A stretch of 64,000 nt of DNA from Microbacterium sp. zg-Y818 (GTDB lineage: Bacteria; Actinomycetota; Actinomycetes; Actinomycetales; Microbacteriaceae), in the NCBI RefSeq assembly GCF_030246905.1, contig NZ_CP126741.1, positions 868,001-932,000 of the forward strand, given 5' to 3'. Numbering within the stretch: the stretch's first letter is position 1; each line of letters starts with the position of its first letter. The position numbers and the translations under genes were made by a program. Below are positions 43,880 through 53,661 of the stretch, piece by piece. The notes beneath the pieces were generated by a model. That model saw nothing but the letters and a program-made list of their open reading frames with translations. It ran no database searches and had not been told where the DNA came from.

Positions 43880-44305
43880 TCAGGCGAGGGTCGCCTCGAG
43901 GGTGATCTCGATGCCCGCGAGTGCGGCCGACACGGGGCACCCGCTCTTGGCCTCTTCGGCGAGGCGGGCGAAGTCCTCCGGCGACAGGCCGGGGACGCTC
44001 GCGTTGACGTTCAGGTGGCTGCCGCGGATGCCCTCTCCCGGGACGAAGGTGACCGAGGCGGTGGTCTCGATGCGCTCGGGGGGCGTGCCGTTCTGGGCGA
44101 GCGCGTTCGAGAGCGCCATCGAGAAACAGGACGAATGCGCGGCGGCGATGAGCTCTTCGGGGGTCGTCACCGACGCGGATCCCTCGCTGCGGGCCTTCCA
44201 GTTCACGGCGAACGGACCCTGGTGCGAGGTTCCGAGGTCCACCTCGCCCGACCCTTCGAAAAGTGTGCCCTGCCACGTGGTGCTGGCTTCGCTCGTGACG
44301 CTCAT
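43880..44305 (-). CDS. OsmC family peroxiredoxin
   Basis: 141 residues. Thiol peroxidase that reduces organic hydroperoxides. The two redox Cys are present in family context: AAHSSCFSMALS (C60) and AKSGCPVSAAL (C123). Dimeric alpha/beta fold, full length. Ribosome site GGGAGGAC before the ATG; TAGGCT about 45 bases upstream (44351-44356) is a likely -10. Immediately followed by the epimerase gene. Confidence 0.92.
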   Translation of the reverse strand: MSVTSEASTTWQGTLFEGSGEVDLGTSHQGPFAVNWKARSEGSASVTTPEELIAAAHSSCFSMALSNALAQNGTPPERIETTASVTFVPGEGIRGSHLNVNASVPGLSPEDFARLAEEAKSGCPVSAALAGIEITLEATLA

Positions 44306-44392
44306 GGTGTCCTCCCGGTCGGCGGGGCGCCGGGCGCGCTCCCGGTGCGAGCCTAACGGGGCGGATGCCGCGGGGGAACGGCTGCGTGGCCG

Positions 44393-44980
44393 TCAGGCCG
44401 TGCCGGGGCGTGCTCGGCCCACGAGCCCGACCCGCTGCAGCAGCAGGTACAGGTGACAGCCGAGGCAGAGGCCGAACGCGGCGTTGAGGAAGCTGGCGAC
44501 GAAGGCCGCCGCCGCGGCGACGGGCAGCGACCACGGCACGCCCGCCAGGTGCAGCAGCAGGCCGAGAGCGCACACGAAGAGCCCGACACCCTGCGCGAAC
44601 CGCGGTGGGCGCGGGTCCTCGAGGTCGGTCGGCGGGGCCAGCCGTGGCTTCACGAGCGTGCGGAAGAGCGCCGCCCAGGGCGCCGTGCGCGGTGACAGCA
44701 CGCCCCACAGGAACAGCAGCGCCAGGACGAGCAGGGCGACGAAGCCCGGGTCACCGGCACGCTCGGCCACGGACGCCTGTGCGACGGCCCAGCCGACGGG
44801 GGCGAAGACCTCGTCGGCCAGCGGTTGGTAGGCGAACCAGCCGAACGGCGCGCGGGCGGTCGACATGCCCACGAGGCCGAGCAGCGTGGTCCCGAGCAGC
44901 AGTGCCGACGTGATGGCCGCCGCGAAGCGGGGACCGCGGGGGTCGATCCCGGCGGGCGTGGCATCCACAGGCCGGTTCAC
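44393..44980 (-). CDS. DUF4395 membrane protein
   Basis: 195 residues. Four transmembrane helices; the last one contains [11 protein letters not shown], the conserved CxxC of DUF4395. The N-terminal [24 protein letters not shown] is also typical. GTG 44980 overlaps the stop of the thioredoxin gene (GTGA), so the two are coupled. The membrane CxxC beside a thioredoxin-like CxxC suggests electron transfer across the membrane, in the way of DsbD or MauE systems; this is inference from the pair. Confidence 0.85.
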   Translation of the reverse strand: MNRPVDATPAGIDPRGPRFAAAITSALLLGTTLLGLVGMSTARAPFGWFAYQPLADEVFAPVGWAVAQASVAERAGDPGFVALLVLALLFLWGVLSPRTAPWAALFRTLVKPRLAPPTDLEDPRPPRFAQGVGLFVCALGLLLHLAGVPWSLPVAAAAAFVASFLNAAFGLCLGCHLYLLLQRVGLVGRARPGTA

Positions 44981-45411
44981 CCGCCGATGTCCGATGTCAA
45001 CCGGGCGAGCTCGAGTTCGACCACGTGGCGGGTGGGGATGCCGCCGAAGCGGGTCTGGATGGCACCATCCCCGTCGAGGATCAGCGTCGTGGGTGTCTGC
45101 AGCACGCCGAAGTGCTTGGCGATGTCGGGGCGGTGGGTGAGGTCGACGTCGAGGTGCAGCACCCCGTCGCGCTCGTCGGCGACGGCCGAGAGCGTGCGGT
45201 GCACGCCCGGGCAGCGGGAGCACATCTCGGTGCTGAACTGCAGCAGCGTCGCCGTGTCGCCCAGGCGCTCCGCGCCCAGCCGCTCGGGATCCACGACCTC
45301 GTTGGGCACGTGGTGCTGCGGCCGGCCCTGTCTCCAGCGGGCGAAGACGCCGACCCCGAGGGTCACCGCGAGCAGCGCGGTGAGGATGAGGAGAGCATCG
45401 ACGGGGTTCAC
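44977..45411 (-). CDS. membrane-anchored thioredoxin-like protein
   Basis: 144 residues. One N-terminal transmembrane helix (about 5-25), then a thioredoxin fold with the redox motif CSRCPG (Cys ~64 and 67) and the cis-Pro loop in [13 protein letters not shown]. The domain is extracytoplasmic or cytoplasmic depending on anchor orientation; an outside location is likelier with the few positive charges following the helix. GTG start near TAGCCT (45420-45425). Coupled to the DUF4395 gene. Confidence 0.85.
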   Translation of the reverse strand: MNPVDALLILTALLAVTLGVGVFARWRQGRPQHHVPNEVVDPERLGAERLGDTATLLQFSTEMCSRCPGVHRTLSAVADERDGVLHLDVDLTHRPDIAKHFGVLQTPTTLILDGDGAIQTRFGGIPTRHVVELELARLTSDIGG

Positions 45412-45496
45412 TATGGCTCAGGCTAGCCCTTCCGCGTGTAGGGGCGCGCGCGCTGTGGATAAGCCGCCGGCGGCGACCGCGGGTATCGTGGCAGCC

Positions 45497-46306
45497 GTGA
45501 CCACGGCGATCCCCACCCCGTACGAGGACCTCCTGCGCGACGTGCTCGAGCACGGCACCCGCAAGGACGACCGCACCGGCACCGGCACCACGAGCGTGTT
45601 CGGCCGGCAGATCCGGTTCGACCTGGCCGAGGGGTTCCCCCTCATCACCACCAAGCGGGTGCACTTCAAGTCCATCGCGTACGAGTTGCTGTGGTTCCTG
45701 CGCGGCGAGTCGAACGTGTCGTGGCTGCGCGAGCACGGCGTCACGATCTGGGACGAATGGGCGGATGCCGACGGCGAGCTGGGCCCCGTCTACGGCGTGC
45801 AGTGGCGCTCATGGCCGACGCCCGACGGCGGCCACATCGACCAGATCGCCCAGATCGTCGACCAGATCCGCACGAACCCCGACTCCCGCCGACTGATCGT
45901 GTCGGCGTGGAATGTCGCCGACATCCCGAGCATGGCCCTCGCGCCCTGCCACGCCCTCTTCCAGTTCTACGTCGCCGACGGCAAGCTCTCGTGCCAGCTG
46001 TACCAGCGCTCGGCCGACCTGTTCCTGGGCGTGCCGTTCAACATCGCCTCCTATGCGCTGCTGACCCTCATGGTCGCCCAGCAGACGGGCCTCGAGCCCG
46101 GAGAGTTCGTCTGGACCGGCGGCGACTGCCACATCTACGACAACCACCTCGAGCAGGTGCGCGAGCAGCTCAGCCGCGACCCGTACCCCTACCCGACCCT
46201 GCGTCTGGCCCGCACCCCGGAGTCGATCTTCGACTACCGCTACGAAGACTTCCTCGTCGAGGACTACCGGCACCACCCGGCCATTCGCGCCGCGGTGGCG
46301 GTGTGA
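45497..46306 (+). CDS. thyA: thymidylate synthase
   Basis: 269 residues. Methylates dUMP to dTMP with methylene-tetrahydrofolate. The catalytic Cys is in [13 protein letters not shown] (C151); [29 protein letters not shown] and GDCHIYDNH are the folate- and dUMP-binding blocks. GTG start 45497 lies seven bases after TATCGT (45484-45489), with no ribosome site. Coupled by GTGA to folA, which regenerates tetrahydrofolate from its by-product. ThyA makes a ThyX enzyme unnecessary. Confidence 0.96.
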   Translation: MTTAIPTPYEDLLRDVLEHGTRKDDRTGTGTTSVFGRQIRFDLAEGFPLITTKRVHFKSIAYELLWFLRGESNVSWLREHGVTIWDEWADADGELGPVYGVQWRSWPTPDGGHIDQIAQIVDQIRTNPDSRRLIVSAWNVADIPSMALAPCHALFQFYVADGKLSCQLYQRSADLFLGVPFNIASYALLTLMVAQQTGLEPGEFVWTGGDCHIYDNHLEQVREQLSRDPYPYPTLRLARTPESIFDYRYEDFLVEDYRHHPAIRAAVAV

Positions 46307-46818
46307 GCGCGCCGATCGGCCTGGTCTGGGCCGAAGCCCGCGGCGGCGTGATCGGCGCCGAGGGCGGCATGCCCTGGCACGTCCCCGAGGACCTCGCCCA
46401 TTTCAAGGCGGTCACCGCCGAAGCGCCCGTCATCATGGGCCGCAAGACCTGGGAATCGTTCCCGGCGCGGTTCCGGCCGCTGCCGGGGCGACGCAACATC
46501 GTCGTCACGCGCGACCCCGCCTGGGCCGCCGAGGGCGCCGAGCGCGCCGGTTCGCTGGATGCCGCGCTGCAGCTCGCCGACGCCGGCGCGGACGCCCCCG
46601 ACCGCATCTGGGTGATCGGCGGCGGCGGTCTCTTCCGCGAGGCGATCGACCGTGCCGACCGGCTCGAGGTCACCGAGCTCGATCTCGACGTTGACGGCGA
46701 CACGTTCGCGCCCGACCGCAGCGCGTGGCGCACGGTCGACACGGACCCGGGGGAGGGGTGGCACACGTCGCGCACCGGCGTCCGCTACCGTTTCCTCACC
46801 CTCCGGCCGGCGTCGTAG
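46303..46818 (+). CDS. folA: dihydrofolate reductase
   Basis: 171 residues. NADPH-dependent reduction of dihydrofolate. [15 protein letters not shown] holds the active-site Trp and acidic residue (D30); [10 protein letters not shown] and NIVVTRD are NADPH contacts; [13 protein letters not shown] closes the site. GTG 46303 overlaps the thyA stop (GTGA). Its stop TAG is at the same time the first half of the next gene's TAGGCT -10 hexamer. Confidence 0.95.
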   Translation: MSAPIGLVWAEARGGVIGAEGGMPWHVPEDLAHFKAVTAEAPVIMGRKTWESFPARFRPLPGRRNIVVTRDPAWAAEGAERAGSLDAALQLADAGADAPDRIWVIGGGGLFREAIDRADRLEVTELDLDVDGDTFAPDRSAWRTVDTDPGEGWHTSRTGVRYRFLTLRPAS

Positions 46819-46821
46819 GCT
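46816..46821 (+). promoter_or_regulatory. -10 of the SDR gene sharing the folA stop codon
   Basis: TAGGCT: its first three bases are the folA stop TAG, and it ends seven bases before the SDR ATG (46829). Confidence 0.6.
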
Positions 46822-46828
46822 CGCCCCC

Positions 46829-47593
46829 ATGGCGAAGACGGCACTCATCACCGGCGCGAGCTCCGGGCTGGGCGCCGAGTACGCCCGGCAGCTGGCAGAG
46901 CGCGGCATGGGTCTCGTGCTCGTCGCACGGGATGCCGATGCGCTCGCCGCACTCGCAGACGATCTCACCGCTTCGCACGGCGTGGGGTGCGAGGCGCTCG
47001 CCGCCGACCTGCTCGATCCCGATGGCCTCGCCTCGGTCGTCGCGCGGCTGGGCGACGAGGACCGCCCCGTCGACATGCTCGTCAACAACGCCGGCTTCGG
47101 GTTGCCGCTGGCCTTCGAGACCAACGACATCGCCGACGAGCAGCGCCATCTCTCCCTGCACGTCGCCGTGCCGATGGCGCTCATGCGCGCCGCCCTCCCC
47201 GGCATGCTGGCCCGCCGCCGCGGGCGCATCGTCAACGTGGCATCCGTCGCCGCGTTCACCCCGCGCTCGACCTACGGCGCCGTCAAGGGCTGGCTCATCA
47301 GCTTCAGCCGCTGGGCGAACGTCGCCTACAGCCCGCGCGGGGTGATGGTCACCGCGGTGTGCCCCGGGTTCACGCACACGAACTTCCACGAGCGCATGGG
47401 CATGGAGCCGGGGCGCGAGGGCGTGCCCGCGTGGATGTGGCTCGACGCCCGCGACGTCGTGGTGGAGTCGCTGCGCGATGTCGCCCGCGGGAAGTCCGTC
47501 TCGGTGCCGTCGCTGCGGTACAAGGCGCTCGTCGCGCTCACGCGCGTGCTGCCGGACCGCCTCGTGGTCGCCACGGCGTCGAAGGGCCGCTGA
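46829..47593 (+). CDS. short-chain dehydrogenase/reductase
   Basis: 254 residues, classical SDR. TGASSGLG (8-15) cofactor turn, NNAG, and the Ser-Tyr-Lys triad in VASVAAFTPRSTYGAVKGW. The pattern LVLVARDADALAALADDL after the cofactor motif, with Arg, fits NADP. Substrate not inferable. Converges with the Nudix gene with no base between the stops. Confidence 0.9.
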   Translation: MAKTALITGASSGLGAEYARQLAERGMGLVLVARDADALAALADDLTASHGVGCEALAADLLDPDGLASVVARLGDEDRPVDMLVNNAGFGLPLAFETNDIADEQRHLSLHVAVPMALMRAALPGMLARRRGRIVNVASVAAFTPRSTYGAVKGWLISFSRWANVAYSPRGVMVTAVCPGFTHTNFHERMGMEPGREGVPAWMWLDARDVVVESLRDVARGKSVSVPSLRYKALVALTRVLPDRLVVATASKGR

Positions 47594-48133
47594 TCAGGCG
47601 AAGCGCCCCAGGCGGATGCCGGCGTACGCGAGTGCGGCGATGGTCTCGCCGTCGGTGATGCGGCCGTCGGCGATCATCGCGAGCGCTTCGCCGAACGGCA
47701 CCCAGTGCACGGCGTCGATCCCCTCCTCGGCCTGGGTGTGCGCGGCGTCCTGCACCGTGCCGATGCCGCGGGCGAGGAAGACGTGCTCGGGGGCGACGGC
47801 GATGCCGTTCAGCGCGCTCATCACACCCAGGCTCTCCCAGTCGGATGCCGTCACGCCCGCTTCCTCGGCGAGCTCACGGCGGGCGGCGTCCAGCGGGTCC
47901 TCGCCGTCAGAGCCGCCGGCGGGCACCTCGAGCGACGCTCCGACGGTGTAACGGTCCACCGCGACCAGGCACACGCGCTGTTCGTCGTCGACGGCGACGA
48001 CGAACACGGCCGGATGCCGCATCTCGACCACCCCGTAGATGCCCCGTCCGGCGGGGCCGGTGACGGCGTCCTCCCGCACGCGGATCCACCTGTTGCCGTA
48101 CACCTCGCGGGTCGCTCGGGTCTGCCACGTCAT
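47594..48133 (-). CDS. Nudix hydrolase, ADP-ribose pyrophosphatase-like
   Basis: 179 residues. The Nudix box is complete: GGSDGEDPLDAARRELAEEAG (about 73-93), with the REx2EE metal-binding core. The leading strand (WIRVREDAVTGPAGRGIYGVVE) and EVPAG before the box are typical of ADP-ribose/ADP-sugar hydrolases of this branch. TAGTGT (48140-48145) ends six bases before the ATG. Divergent from dapA. Confidence 0.9.
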   Translation of the reverse strand: MTWQTRATREVYGNRWIRVREDAVTGPAGRGIYGVVEMRHPAVFVVAVDDEQRVCLVAVDRYTVGASLEVPAGGSDGEDPLDAARRELAEEAGVTASDWESLGVMSALNGIAVAPEHVFLARGIGTVQDAAHTQAEEGIDAVHWVPFGEALAMIADGRITDGETIAALAYAGIRLGRFA

Positions 48134-48139
48134 GGCGCG

Positions 48140-48174
48140 ACACTATCGGGAGCGTGCCGGTGAACCGATACCCT
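48140..48174. promoter_or_regulatory. divergent leaderless-type promoters of the Nudix gene and dapA
   Basis: Minus-strand TAGTGT (48140-48145) and plus-strand TACCCT (48169-48174), each six bases from its ATG (48133 and 48181). The -10s are 23 bases apart. Confidence 0.6.
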
Positions 48175-48180
48175 GGGAAT

Positions 48181-49158
48181 ATGACGCATCAGGCCAACCC
48201 GTTCGGACAGGTCCTCGTCGCGCTGGTCACACCGATGACCGCCGACGGTGAGGTCGACTGGCCCGCCGTCGAGAAGCACATGGACGACGTCATCGCCGCC
48301 GGCGCCGACGGCATCGTCGTCACCGGCACGACGGGGGAGACGAGCACCCTCACCGACCCGGAGAAGATCCGCCTCGTCGAGGTCGGCAAGGACGTCGCGG
48401 CCGGCCGCGCCAAGATCATCACCGGCGGCGGGTCGAACGAGACCGCCCACGCCATCGAGCTGTACAAGGCCAGCGAGAAGGCCGGCGCCGACGGCATCAT
48501 GATCGTCACGCCGTATTACAACAAGCCCACCCAGGCGGGCATCCTCACGCACTTCCGCCTGGTGGCCGACGCCACCGACCTTCCGGTCATCCTCTACGAC
48601 ATCCCCGGACGCACCGGGGTCCCGATCAAGTACGAGACGATCCTGCGTCTCGCCAAGCACCCGAACATCCTCGCGGTCAAAGACGCCAAGGGCGACTTCA
48701 GCGAGGTCAGCCGGGTGCTCAACCAAACAGACCTGATGTACTTCTCAGGCGACGACGCGAACGCGCTTCCGCACCTCGCGATCGGTGCGACCGGCCTGAT
48801 CGGCGTGACCGCGAACATCGCGGCCGCGCCCTATCGGGTCATCATCGACGCCGTGAACCGGGGCGACCTCGCCGCGGCCACGGTGGCTCACAAGCAGCTG
48901 GAACCCCTCGTGCGCGCAGTCATGACGCACGTGCCGGGAACTGTGAGCGCGAAGTACATCCTGCACGGCCTCGGCCGCATCTCCAGCCCCCGCGTCCGCC
49001 TGCCCCTCGTGGGGCCGGAGGAGTGGGAAGCGGCGATGATCGAGGACGAGCTTGCCCTGGTGACCGACGTCGTCGGCGCTGATTTCTCCAATTTCCGTCC
49101 CGACCGCAACGCGGCAGCTGGCGGCGCACTCCCGAAGGTTCACGGCACGACACGATGA
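48181..49158 (+). CDS. dapA: 4-hydroxy-tetrahydrodipicolinate synthase
   Basis: 325 residues. Condenses pyruvate with aspartate semialdehyde, the committed step to diaminopimelate and lysine. VTGTTGE (T50-T51), TPYYNKP (Y113), LYDIPGRTG (Y139, R143) and the Schiff-base Lys in AVKDAKGD (K167) are in place. ATG 48181 is six bases after TACCCT; an earlier in-frame GTG would lie upstream of the -10 and is rejected. Its stop overlaps rnj (ATGA), the conserved actinobacterial dapA-rnj pair. Confidence 0.96.
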   Translation: MTHQANPFGQVLVALVTPMTADGEVDWPAVEKHMDDVIAAGADGIVVTGTTGETSTLTDPEKIRLVEVGKDVAAGRAKIITGGGSNETAHAIELYKASEKAGADGIMIVTPYYNKPTQAGILTHFRLVADATDLPVILYDIPGRTGVPIKYETILRLAKHPNILAVKDAKGDFSEVSRVLNQTDLMYFSGDDANALPHLAIGATGLIGVTANIAAAPYRVIIDAVNRGDLAAATVAHKQLEPLVRAVMTHVPGTVSAKYILHGLGRISSPRVRLPLVGPEEWEAAMIEDELALVTDVVGADFSNFRPDRNAAAGGALPKVHGTTR

Positions 49159-50834
49159 GTCCCCACGAGATCACCTCTCCCCCCGCCCTCGCCCCCGAAA
49201 CCCTCCGCGTCACGCCGCTCGGCGGACTCGGGGAGATCGGGCGCAACATGACCGTCTTCGAATACGAGGGCAAGCTGCTCGTCGTCGACTGCGGCGTGCT
49301 CTTCCCCGAGGAGCACCAGCCCGGCGTCGACCTGATCCTGCCGGACTTCGAGCCGATCAAGCACCGCCTCGACGACATCGTCGGCGTCGTGCTGACGCAC
49401 GGTCACGAAGACCACATCGGGGCGGTGCCCTACCTGCTGCGGCTGAAGCGGGACATCCCCCTGATCGGCTCGGGGCTGACCCTGGCGCTGGTCGAGGCGA
49501 AGCTCAAAGAGCACCGGATCAAGCCCTACTCGCTCACCGTGAAGGAGGGGCAGAAGGAGCAGGTGGGACCGTTCGACCTCGAGTTCGTCGCGGTCAACCA
49601 CTCCATCCCCGACGCGCTGGCCGTCGCCATCCACACGCCCGCCGGCATGGCGCTGGTGACCGGCGACTTCAAGATGGACCAGCTGCCCCTGGACGGGCGC
49701 CTCACCGACCTGCGCGCGTTCGGGCGACTGGGCGAGCAGGGTGTCGACCTGTTCCTCGTGGACTCCACCAACGCCGACGTGCCGGGCTTCACCCCGCTGG
49801 AGCGTTCGATCGGGCCCGTGCTCGACCAGGTCATCGCCAAGGCGCCGCGCCGCGTGATCGTCGCCAGCTTCTCGAGCCACGTACACCGTGTGCAGCAGGT
49901 GCTGGATGCCGCTCACGCCAACGGCCGCCGCGTGGCGCTTCTCGGCCGCAGCATGCTGCGCAACATGACGATCGCCGCCGACCTCGGGTACCTCACCGTT
50001 CCCGAGGGTGTGCTGATCGACTACAAGAAGGCCCAGGACCTGCCCGACGACAAGATCGTCTTCATGTCCACCGGCTCGCAGGGCGAGCCGATGGCGGTGC
50101 TCAGCCGCATGGCCAACCTCGACCACGCGATCGAGCCCGGCCCCGGCGACACGGTGATCCTGGCATCCAGCCTCATCCCGGGCAACGAGAACGCGGTCTA
50201 CCGCGTCATCGACGGCCTGACCAAGCTCGGCGCGAACGTGGTGCACAAGGGCAACGCGAAGGTGCACGTCTCGGGGCACGCCGCCGCCGGTGAGCTGCTG
50301 TACTGCTACAACATCCTCAAGCCCAAGAACGTGCTGCCCGTGCACGGCGAATATCGCCACCTGATGGCGAACGCCAAGCTCGCGCAGGACACCGGCATTC
50401 CGGCCGAGCGCACCATCCTCGGCGAGAACGGCACGGTCGTCGACCTCAAGGACGGCGTGGCCACGGTGGTCGGCCAGCTCGACATCGGCTTCGTCTACGT
50501 CGACGGCTCGACGGTCGGCGAGATCACCGACGCCGACCTCAAGGACCGTCGCATCCTCGGCGAGGAGGGGTTCATCTCCGTCATCGTCGTGGTGGATGCC
50601 GCCACCGGCCGCGTGATCACCGGACCCGAGATCCACGCCCGCGGCTTCGCCGAGGATGACTCGGTGTTCGACGACGTCAAGCCCAAGATCGCCGCCGCGC
50701 TCGCCGAGGCGTCGAAGTCCGGCGTGCGCGACTCGCACGCGCTCTCGCAGGTCGTCCGCCGCACGATCGGCCGCTGGGTCAACCAGCGTCTGCGTCGCCG
50801 CCCGATGATCGTGCCGCTGGTGATCGAGGCGTAA
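49155..50834 (+). CDS. rnj: ribonuclease J
   Basis: 559 residues. Zinc-dependent endo- and 5'-to-3' exoribonuclease in mRNA decay and rRNA maturation. Metallo-beta-lactamase motif HGHEDH (H82 to H87), the beta-CASP domain (about 215-360, with SFSSHVHRVQQ and STGSQGEPMAV), then HVSGHA and PVHGEYRH closing the metal site. The C-terminal domain follows from ~460. Coupled to dapA. Terminator hairpin at 50848-50882. Confidence 0.95.
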   Translation: MSPHEITSPPALAPETLRVTPLGGLGEIGRNMTVFEYEGKLLVVDCGVLFPEEHQPGVDLILPDFEPIKHRLDDIVGVVLTHGHEDHIGAVPYLLRLKRDIPLIGSGLTLALVEAKLKEHRIKPYSLTVKEGQKEQVGPFDLEFVAVNHSIPDALAVAIHTPAGMALVTGDFKMDQLPLDGRLTDLRAFGRLGEQGVDLFLVDSTNADVPGFTPLERSIGPVLDQVIAKAPRRVIVASFSSHVHRVQQVLDAAHANGRRVALLGRSMLRNMTIAADLGYLTVPEGVLIDYKKAQDLPDDKIVFMSTGSQGEPMAVLSRMANLDHAIEPGPGDTVILASSLIPGNENAVYRVIDGLTKLGANVVHKGNAKVHVSGHAAAGELLYCYNILKPKNVLPVHGEYRHLMANAKLAQDTGIPAERTILGENGTVVDLKDGVATVVGQLDIGFVYVDGSTVGEITDADLKDRRILGEEGFISVIVVVDAATGRVITGPEIHARGFAEDDSVFDDVKPKIAAALAEASKSGVRDSHALSQVVRRTIGRWVNQRLRRRPMIVPLVIEA

Positions 50835-50847
50835 GCCTTCCGTCACG

Positions 50848-50882
50848 ACGCCCGCGGGCCGCCTGGTGCGGTCCGCGGGCGT
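50848..50882 (+). terminator. hairpin terminator after rnj
   Basis: 15-bp stem (ACGCCCGCGGGCCGC with GCGGTCCGCGGGCGT, one G-T) around CTGGT, followed by TCTGCGTT. It lies 13 bases after the stop. Confidence 0.8.
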
Positions 50883-50978
50883 TCTGCGTTCGTGGTGTGC
50901 GCTGTCGCAGTGGTCCGCGGGCCGCGCCGGGCCGGGCGAAGCGCCGCGTCGTTCCAGGCAATGTCGGTGGTCCCGACG

Positions 50979-50984
50979 TAGCGT
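50979..50984 (+). promoter_or_regulatory. -10 element of ftsK
   Basis: TAGCGT, six bases before ATG 50991; the intervening GGAGGG is too close to the start to work as a normal ribosome site, so a leaderless mRNA is likelier. Confidence 0.6.
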
Positions 50985-50990
50985 GGAGGG

Positions 50991-53636
50991 ATGGCCAGGA
51001 GCAGCAGTCCGACCACGAGCGGCCGCGCGCCCGCGAAGGGGTCGTCCTCGCGCGCCCGCAAGCCGGCCCCCGCGCCCAAGCGATACGTGGATGAACCCGA
51101 GAAACCGCCCGTCGTCGTGCGCGCCTGGATGGGGCTCGCGCACGCCACCGGGGGGCTGTTCCGAGCCTTCGGCCCCGAGACGCTCGAGAAGGACCAGCGC
51201 CGCGACGGCTTCCCGTTCCTCCTCGTGCTCATGGCGGTCGCCGGCTCCGTGGTCGAGTGGTTCTTCATCGGCACCGAGGTCGCCGCAACGATCAGCGCGT
51301 ACACCGCCGGGGCGCTGCTGGGACGCGAGGCGTTCATCCTGCCGGTGCTCCTGCTGCTGCTGGCGGGCTGGCTCTTCCGGCATCCGTCGTCGGTGCACGA
51401 CAACGGGCGCATCGGCATCGGCTTCGGGCTCCTGGTACTCACCATCGCGGGGTTCTGCCACGTGCTGGGTGGACGACCGCAGCCGAGCGAACTTCTGCCG
51501 TCGCTCAGTGCCGCAGGCGGCCTCTTCGGCTGGATGATCGGTGAGCCGCTGTCGTACCTGACCGAGATCGGCGCGTGCATCGTACTCGGCCTGCTCGCAC
51601 TGCTCAGCGTGCTGATCATCACCAAGACGCCGCCCAACCGCATCGGGCACCGTCTCGGCGACCTCTACGCCTGGATGTTCGGCACCGAGCGAGTCGAGAA
51701 GCCGGCCAAAGCGCCCACGGCCGCGTCGTCGGGCGACGAGGACGACGCGCTGCCCTGGTGGCGGCGCAACAAGTCCGGTCGCGAGGAGGATCCCGACGAC
51801 GGGATCGGCTCGCAGGACCTCACCATGCTGCTGTCGCCCGAGGGCGACACCGGCGGGTTCGACCAGGCCATCGCGCCGCCCCCGCCCCTGCCGCCTCTTC
51901 CCGTGCAGGATGCCGCGACAGAAGTCATCCATCCCGACGTGACCGACGCGGTGCGCAAGGGCAGCCGGCGCGCTGACACCGGCATCCGCGAAGACGCCAC
52001 CGAGGTGCAGGGCGACGGGGAGCTGCCCGGCATGTCCGGCCTCGGCGGCGACGGCGACGGCCTGCCGCCCGCTGCGACATATCGCCTGCCCTCGACGGCC
52101 GCGCTGGCCGCCGGCACGCCCCCGAAGGCGCGGTCCGAAGCCAACGACGCCATGGTGCGCGCGATCACGAGCGTGTTCGATCAGTTCTCCGTCGACGCGC
52201 GCGTCACGGGGTTCTCGCGGGGTCCGACGGTCACGCAGTACGAGATCGCCCTCGGGTCGGGCGTGAAGGTCGAGCGCATCACGGCTCTGACCAACAACAT
52301 CGCCTACGCCGTCGCATCGAACGAGGTGCGCATCCTCGCCCCCATCCCCGGCAAGAGCGCGATCGGCGTGGAGATCCCCAACACGGACCGCGAGATCGTG
52401 ACGCTCGGAGACGTGCTGCGCTCGCCCGCGGCGACCAACTCCGTGCACCCGATGACGATCGGCGTGGGCAAGGACGTCGGCGGCGGCTACGTCGTGGCCA
52501 ACCTCGCCAAGATGCCCCACCTGCTGGTGGCCGGCTCCACCGGTTCCGGTAAGTCGAGCTTCGTCAACTCGATGATCACGAGCCTGCTCATGCGCGCCAA
52601 GCCCAGCGAGGTGCGCATGGTGCTGATCGACCCGAAGCGCGTCGAGCTCACCTCTTACGCCGGCGTGCCGCACCTCATCACGCCGATCATCACGAACCCC
52701 AAGAAGGCGGCCGAGGCGCTGCAGTGGGTCGTGAAGGAGATGGACATGCGGTACGACGACCTCGCGTCGTTCGGCTACCGCCACATCGACGACTTCAACC
52801 GCGCCGTCGTCGCCGGCGAGGTGCAGCTGCCCGCCGGCAGCGAGCGCGTGCTCAAGCCCTACCCGTACCTGCTGGTGGTCGTCGACGAGCTCGCCGACCT
52901 CATGATGGTCGCCCCGCGCGACGTCGAGGACTCCATCGTCCGCATCACGCAGCTCGCGCGCGCCAGCGGCATCCACCTGGTGCTCGCCACGCAGCGGCCG
53001 TCGGTCGATGTCGTCACCGGTCTCATCAAGGCCAACGTGCCCTCGCGCCTGGCGTTCGCCGTGACGAGCGTCACCGACTCCCGCGTCATCCTCGACCAGC
53101 CCGGAGCCGATCGCCTCATCGGCCAGGGCGACGCCCTCTTCAGCCCCATGGGCACCTCGAAGGCCGTGCGCGTGCAGGGCGCGTGGGTCAGCGAGAGCGA
53201 GATCGAGAAGGTCGTCAAGCACGTCACGCAGCAGGCGCGTCCGGAGTATCGCAAGGACGTCGCCGCGGTGGTGGAGAAGAAGGAGGTCGACGCCGACATC
53301 GGAGACGACCTCGAGCTGCTGCTTGCAGCCGCCGAGCTCGTCGTGTCGACGCAGTTCGGCTCCACCTCGATGCTGCAGCGCAAGCTGCGCGTCGGGTTCG
53401 CCAAGGCCGGGCGCCTGATGGACCTGCTGGAATCGCGGGAGATCGTCGGCGCCTCTGAGGGGTCGAAGGCGCGCGACGTGCTCGTGACCACGGAGCAGCT
53501 GCCGGGCGTGCTCGCGCGACTGCGGGGCGAAGACGTGCCCGACGAGGAGGACCCCGTCGAGGAGCAGTTCGCCGGGTACGAGGTCGTGGAGGAGAACTCC
53601 GACGATGAGGATGCCTGGGGCCTGACCGGGCGCTGA
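50991..53636 (+). CDS. ftsK: DNA translocase FtsK/SpoIIIE
   Basis: 881 residues. Pumps chromosome DNA through the closing septum and activates dimer resolution. Four transmembrane helices (about 77-97, 105-127, 138-158 and 185-210), a low-complexity acidic/proline linker to ~375, then the RecA-like motor: Walker [10 protein letters not shown] (from G515) and Walker [11 protein letters not shown] (D632). The C-terminal gamma winged-helix domain (about 770-840, [24 protein letters not shown]) reads DNA polarity motifs. A Glu/Asp-rich tail ends the protein. Full length. Confidence 0.96.
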   Translation: MARSSSPTTSGRAPAKGSSSRARKPAPAPKRYVDEPEKPPVVVRAWMGLAHATGGLFRAFGPETLEKDQRRDGFPFLLVLMAVAGSVVEWFFIGTEVAATISAYTAGALLGREAFILPVLLLLLAGWLFRHPSSVHDNGRIGIGFGLLVLTIAGFCHVLGGRPQPSELLPSLSAAGGLFGWMIGEPLSYLTEIGACIVLGLLALLSVLIITKTPPNRIGHRLGDLYAWMFGTERVEKPAKAPTAASSGDEDDALPWWRRNKSGREEDPDDGIGSQDLTMLLSPEGDTGGFDQAIAPPPPLPPLPVQDAATEVIHPDVTDAVRKGSRRADTGIREDATEVQGDGELPGMSGLGGDGDGLPPAATYRLPSTAALAAGTPPKARSEANDAMVRAITSVFDQFSVDARVTGFSRGPTVTQYEIALGSGVKVERITALTNNIAYAVASNEVRILAPIPGKSAIGVEIPNTDREIVTLGDVLRSPAATNSVHPMTIGVGKDVGGGYVVANLAKMPHLLVAGSTGSGKSSFVNSMITSLLMRAKPSEVRMVLIDPKRVELTSYAGVPHLITPIITNPKKAAEALQWVVKEMDMRYDDLASFGYRHIDDFNRAVVAGEVQLPAGSERVLKPYPYLLVVVDELADLMMVAPRDVEDSIVRITQLARASGIHLVLATQRPSVDVVTGLIKANVPSRLAFAVTSVTDSRVILDQPGADRLIGQGDALFSPMGTSKAVRVQGAWVSESEIEKVVKHVTQQARPEYRKDVAAVVEKKEVDADIGDDLELLLAAAELVVSTQFGSTSMLQRKLRVGFAKAGRLMDLLESREIVGASEGSKARDVLVTTEQLPGVLARLRGEDVPDEEDPVEEQFAGYEVVEENSDDEDAWGLTGR

Positions 53637-53649
53637 CCGGCACAGCAAC

Positions 53650-53655
53650 TAGGCT
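53650..53655 (+). promoter_or_regulatory. -10 element of pgsA
   Basis: TAGGCT, exactly six bases before GTG 53662 and starting 14 bases after the ftsK stop. Confidence 0.6.
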
Positions 53656-53661
53656 CGAATC

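Noticed and set aside
49168-49178. Third copy of the AGGTGATCTC element inside rnj (GAGATCACCT)
   Set aside because: Ten-base match within coding sequence without the palindromic partner; probably chance.
49140-53648. 1,502-codon open frame on the minus strand opposite rnj and ftsK
   Set aside because: It mirrors two clear genes codon for codon, has the His/Arg/Val/Asp-rich composition of antisense frames in GC-rich DNA, and has no promoter or ribosome site.
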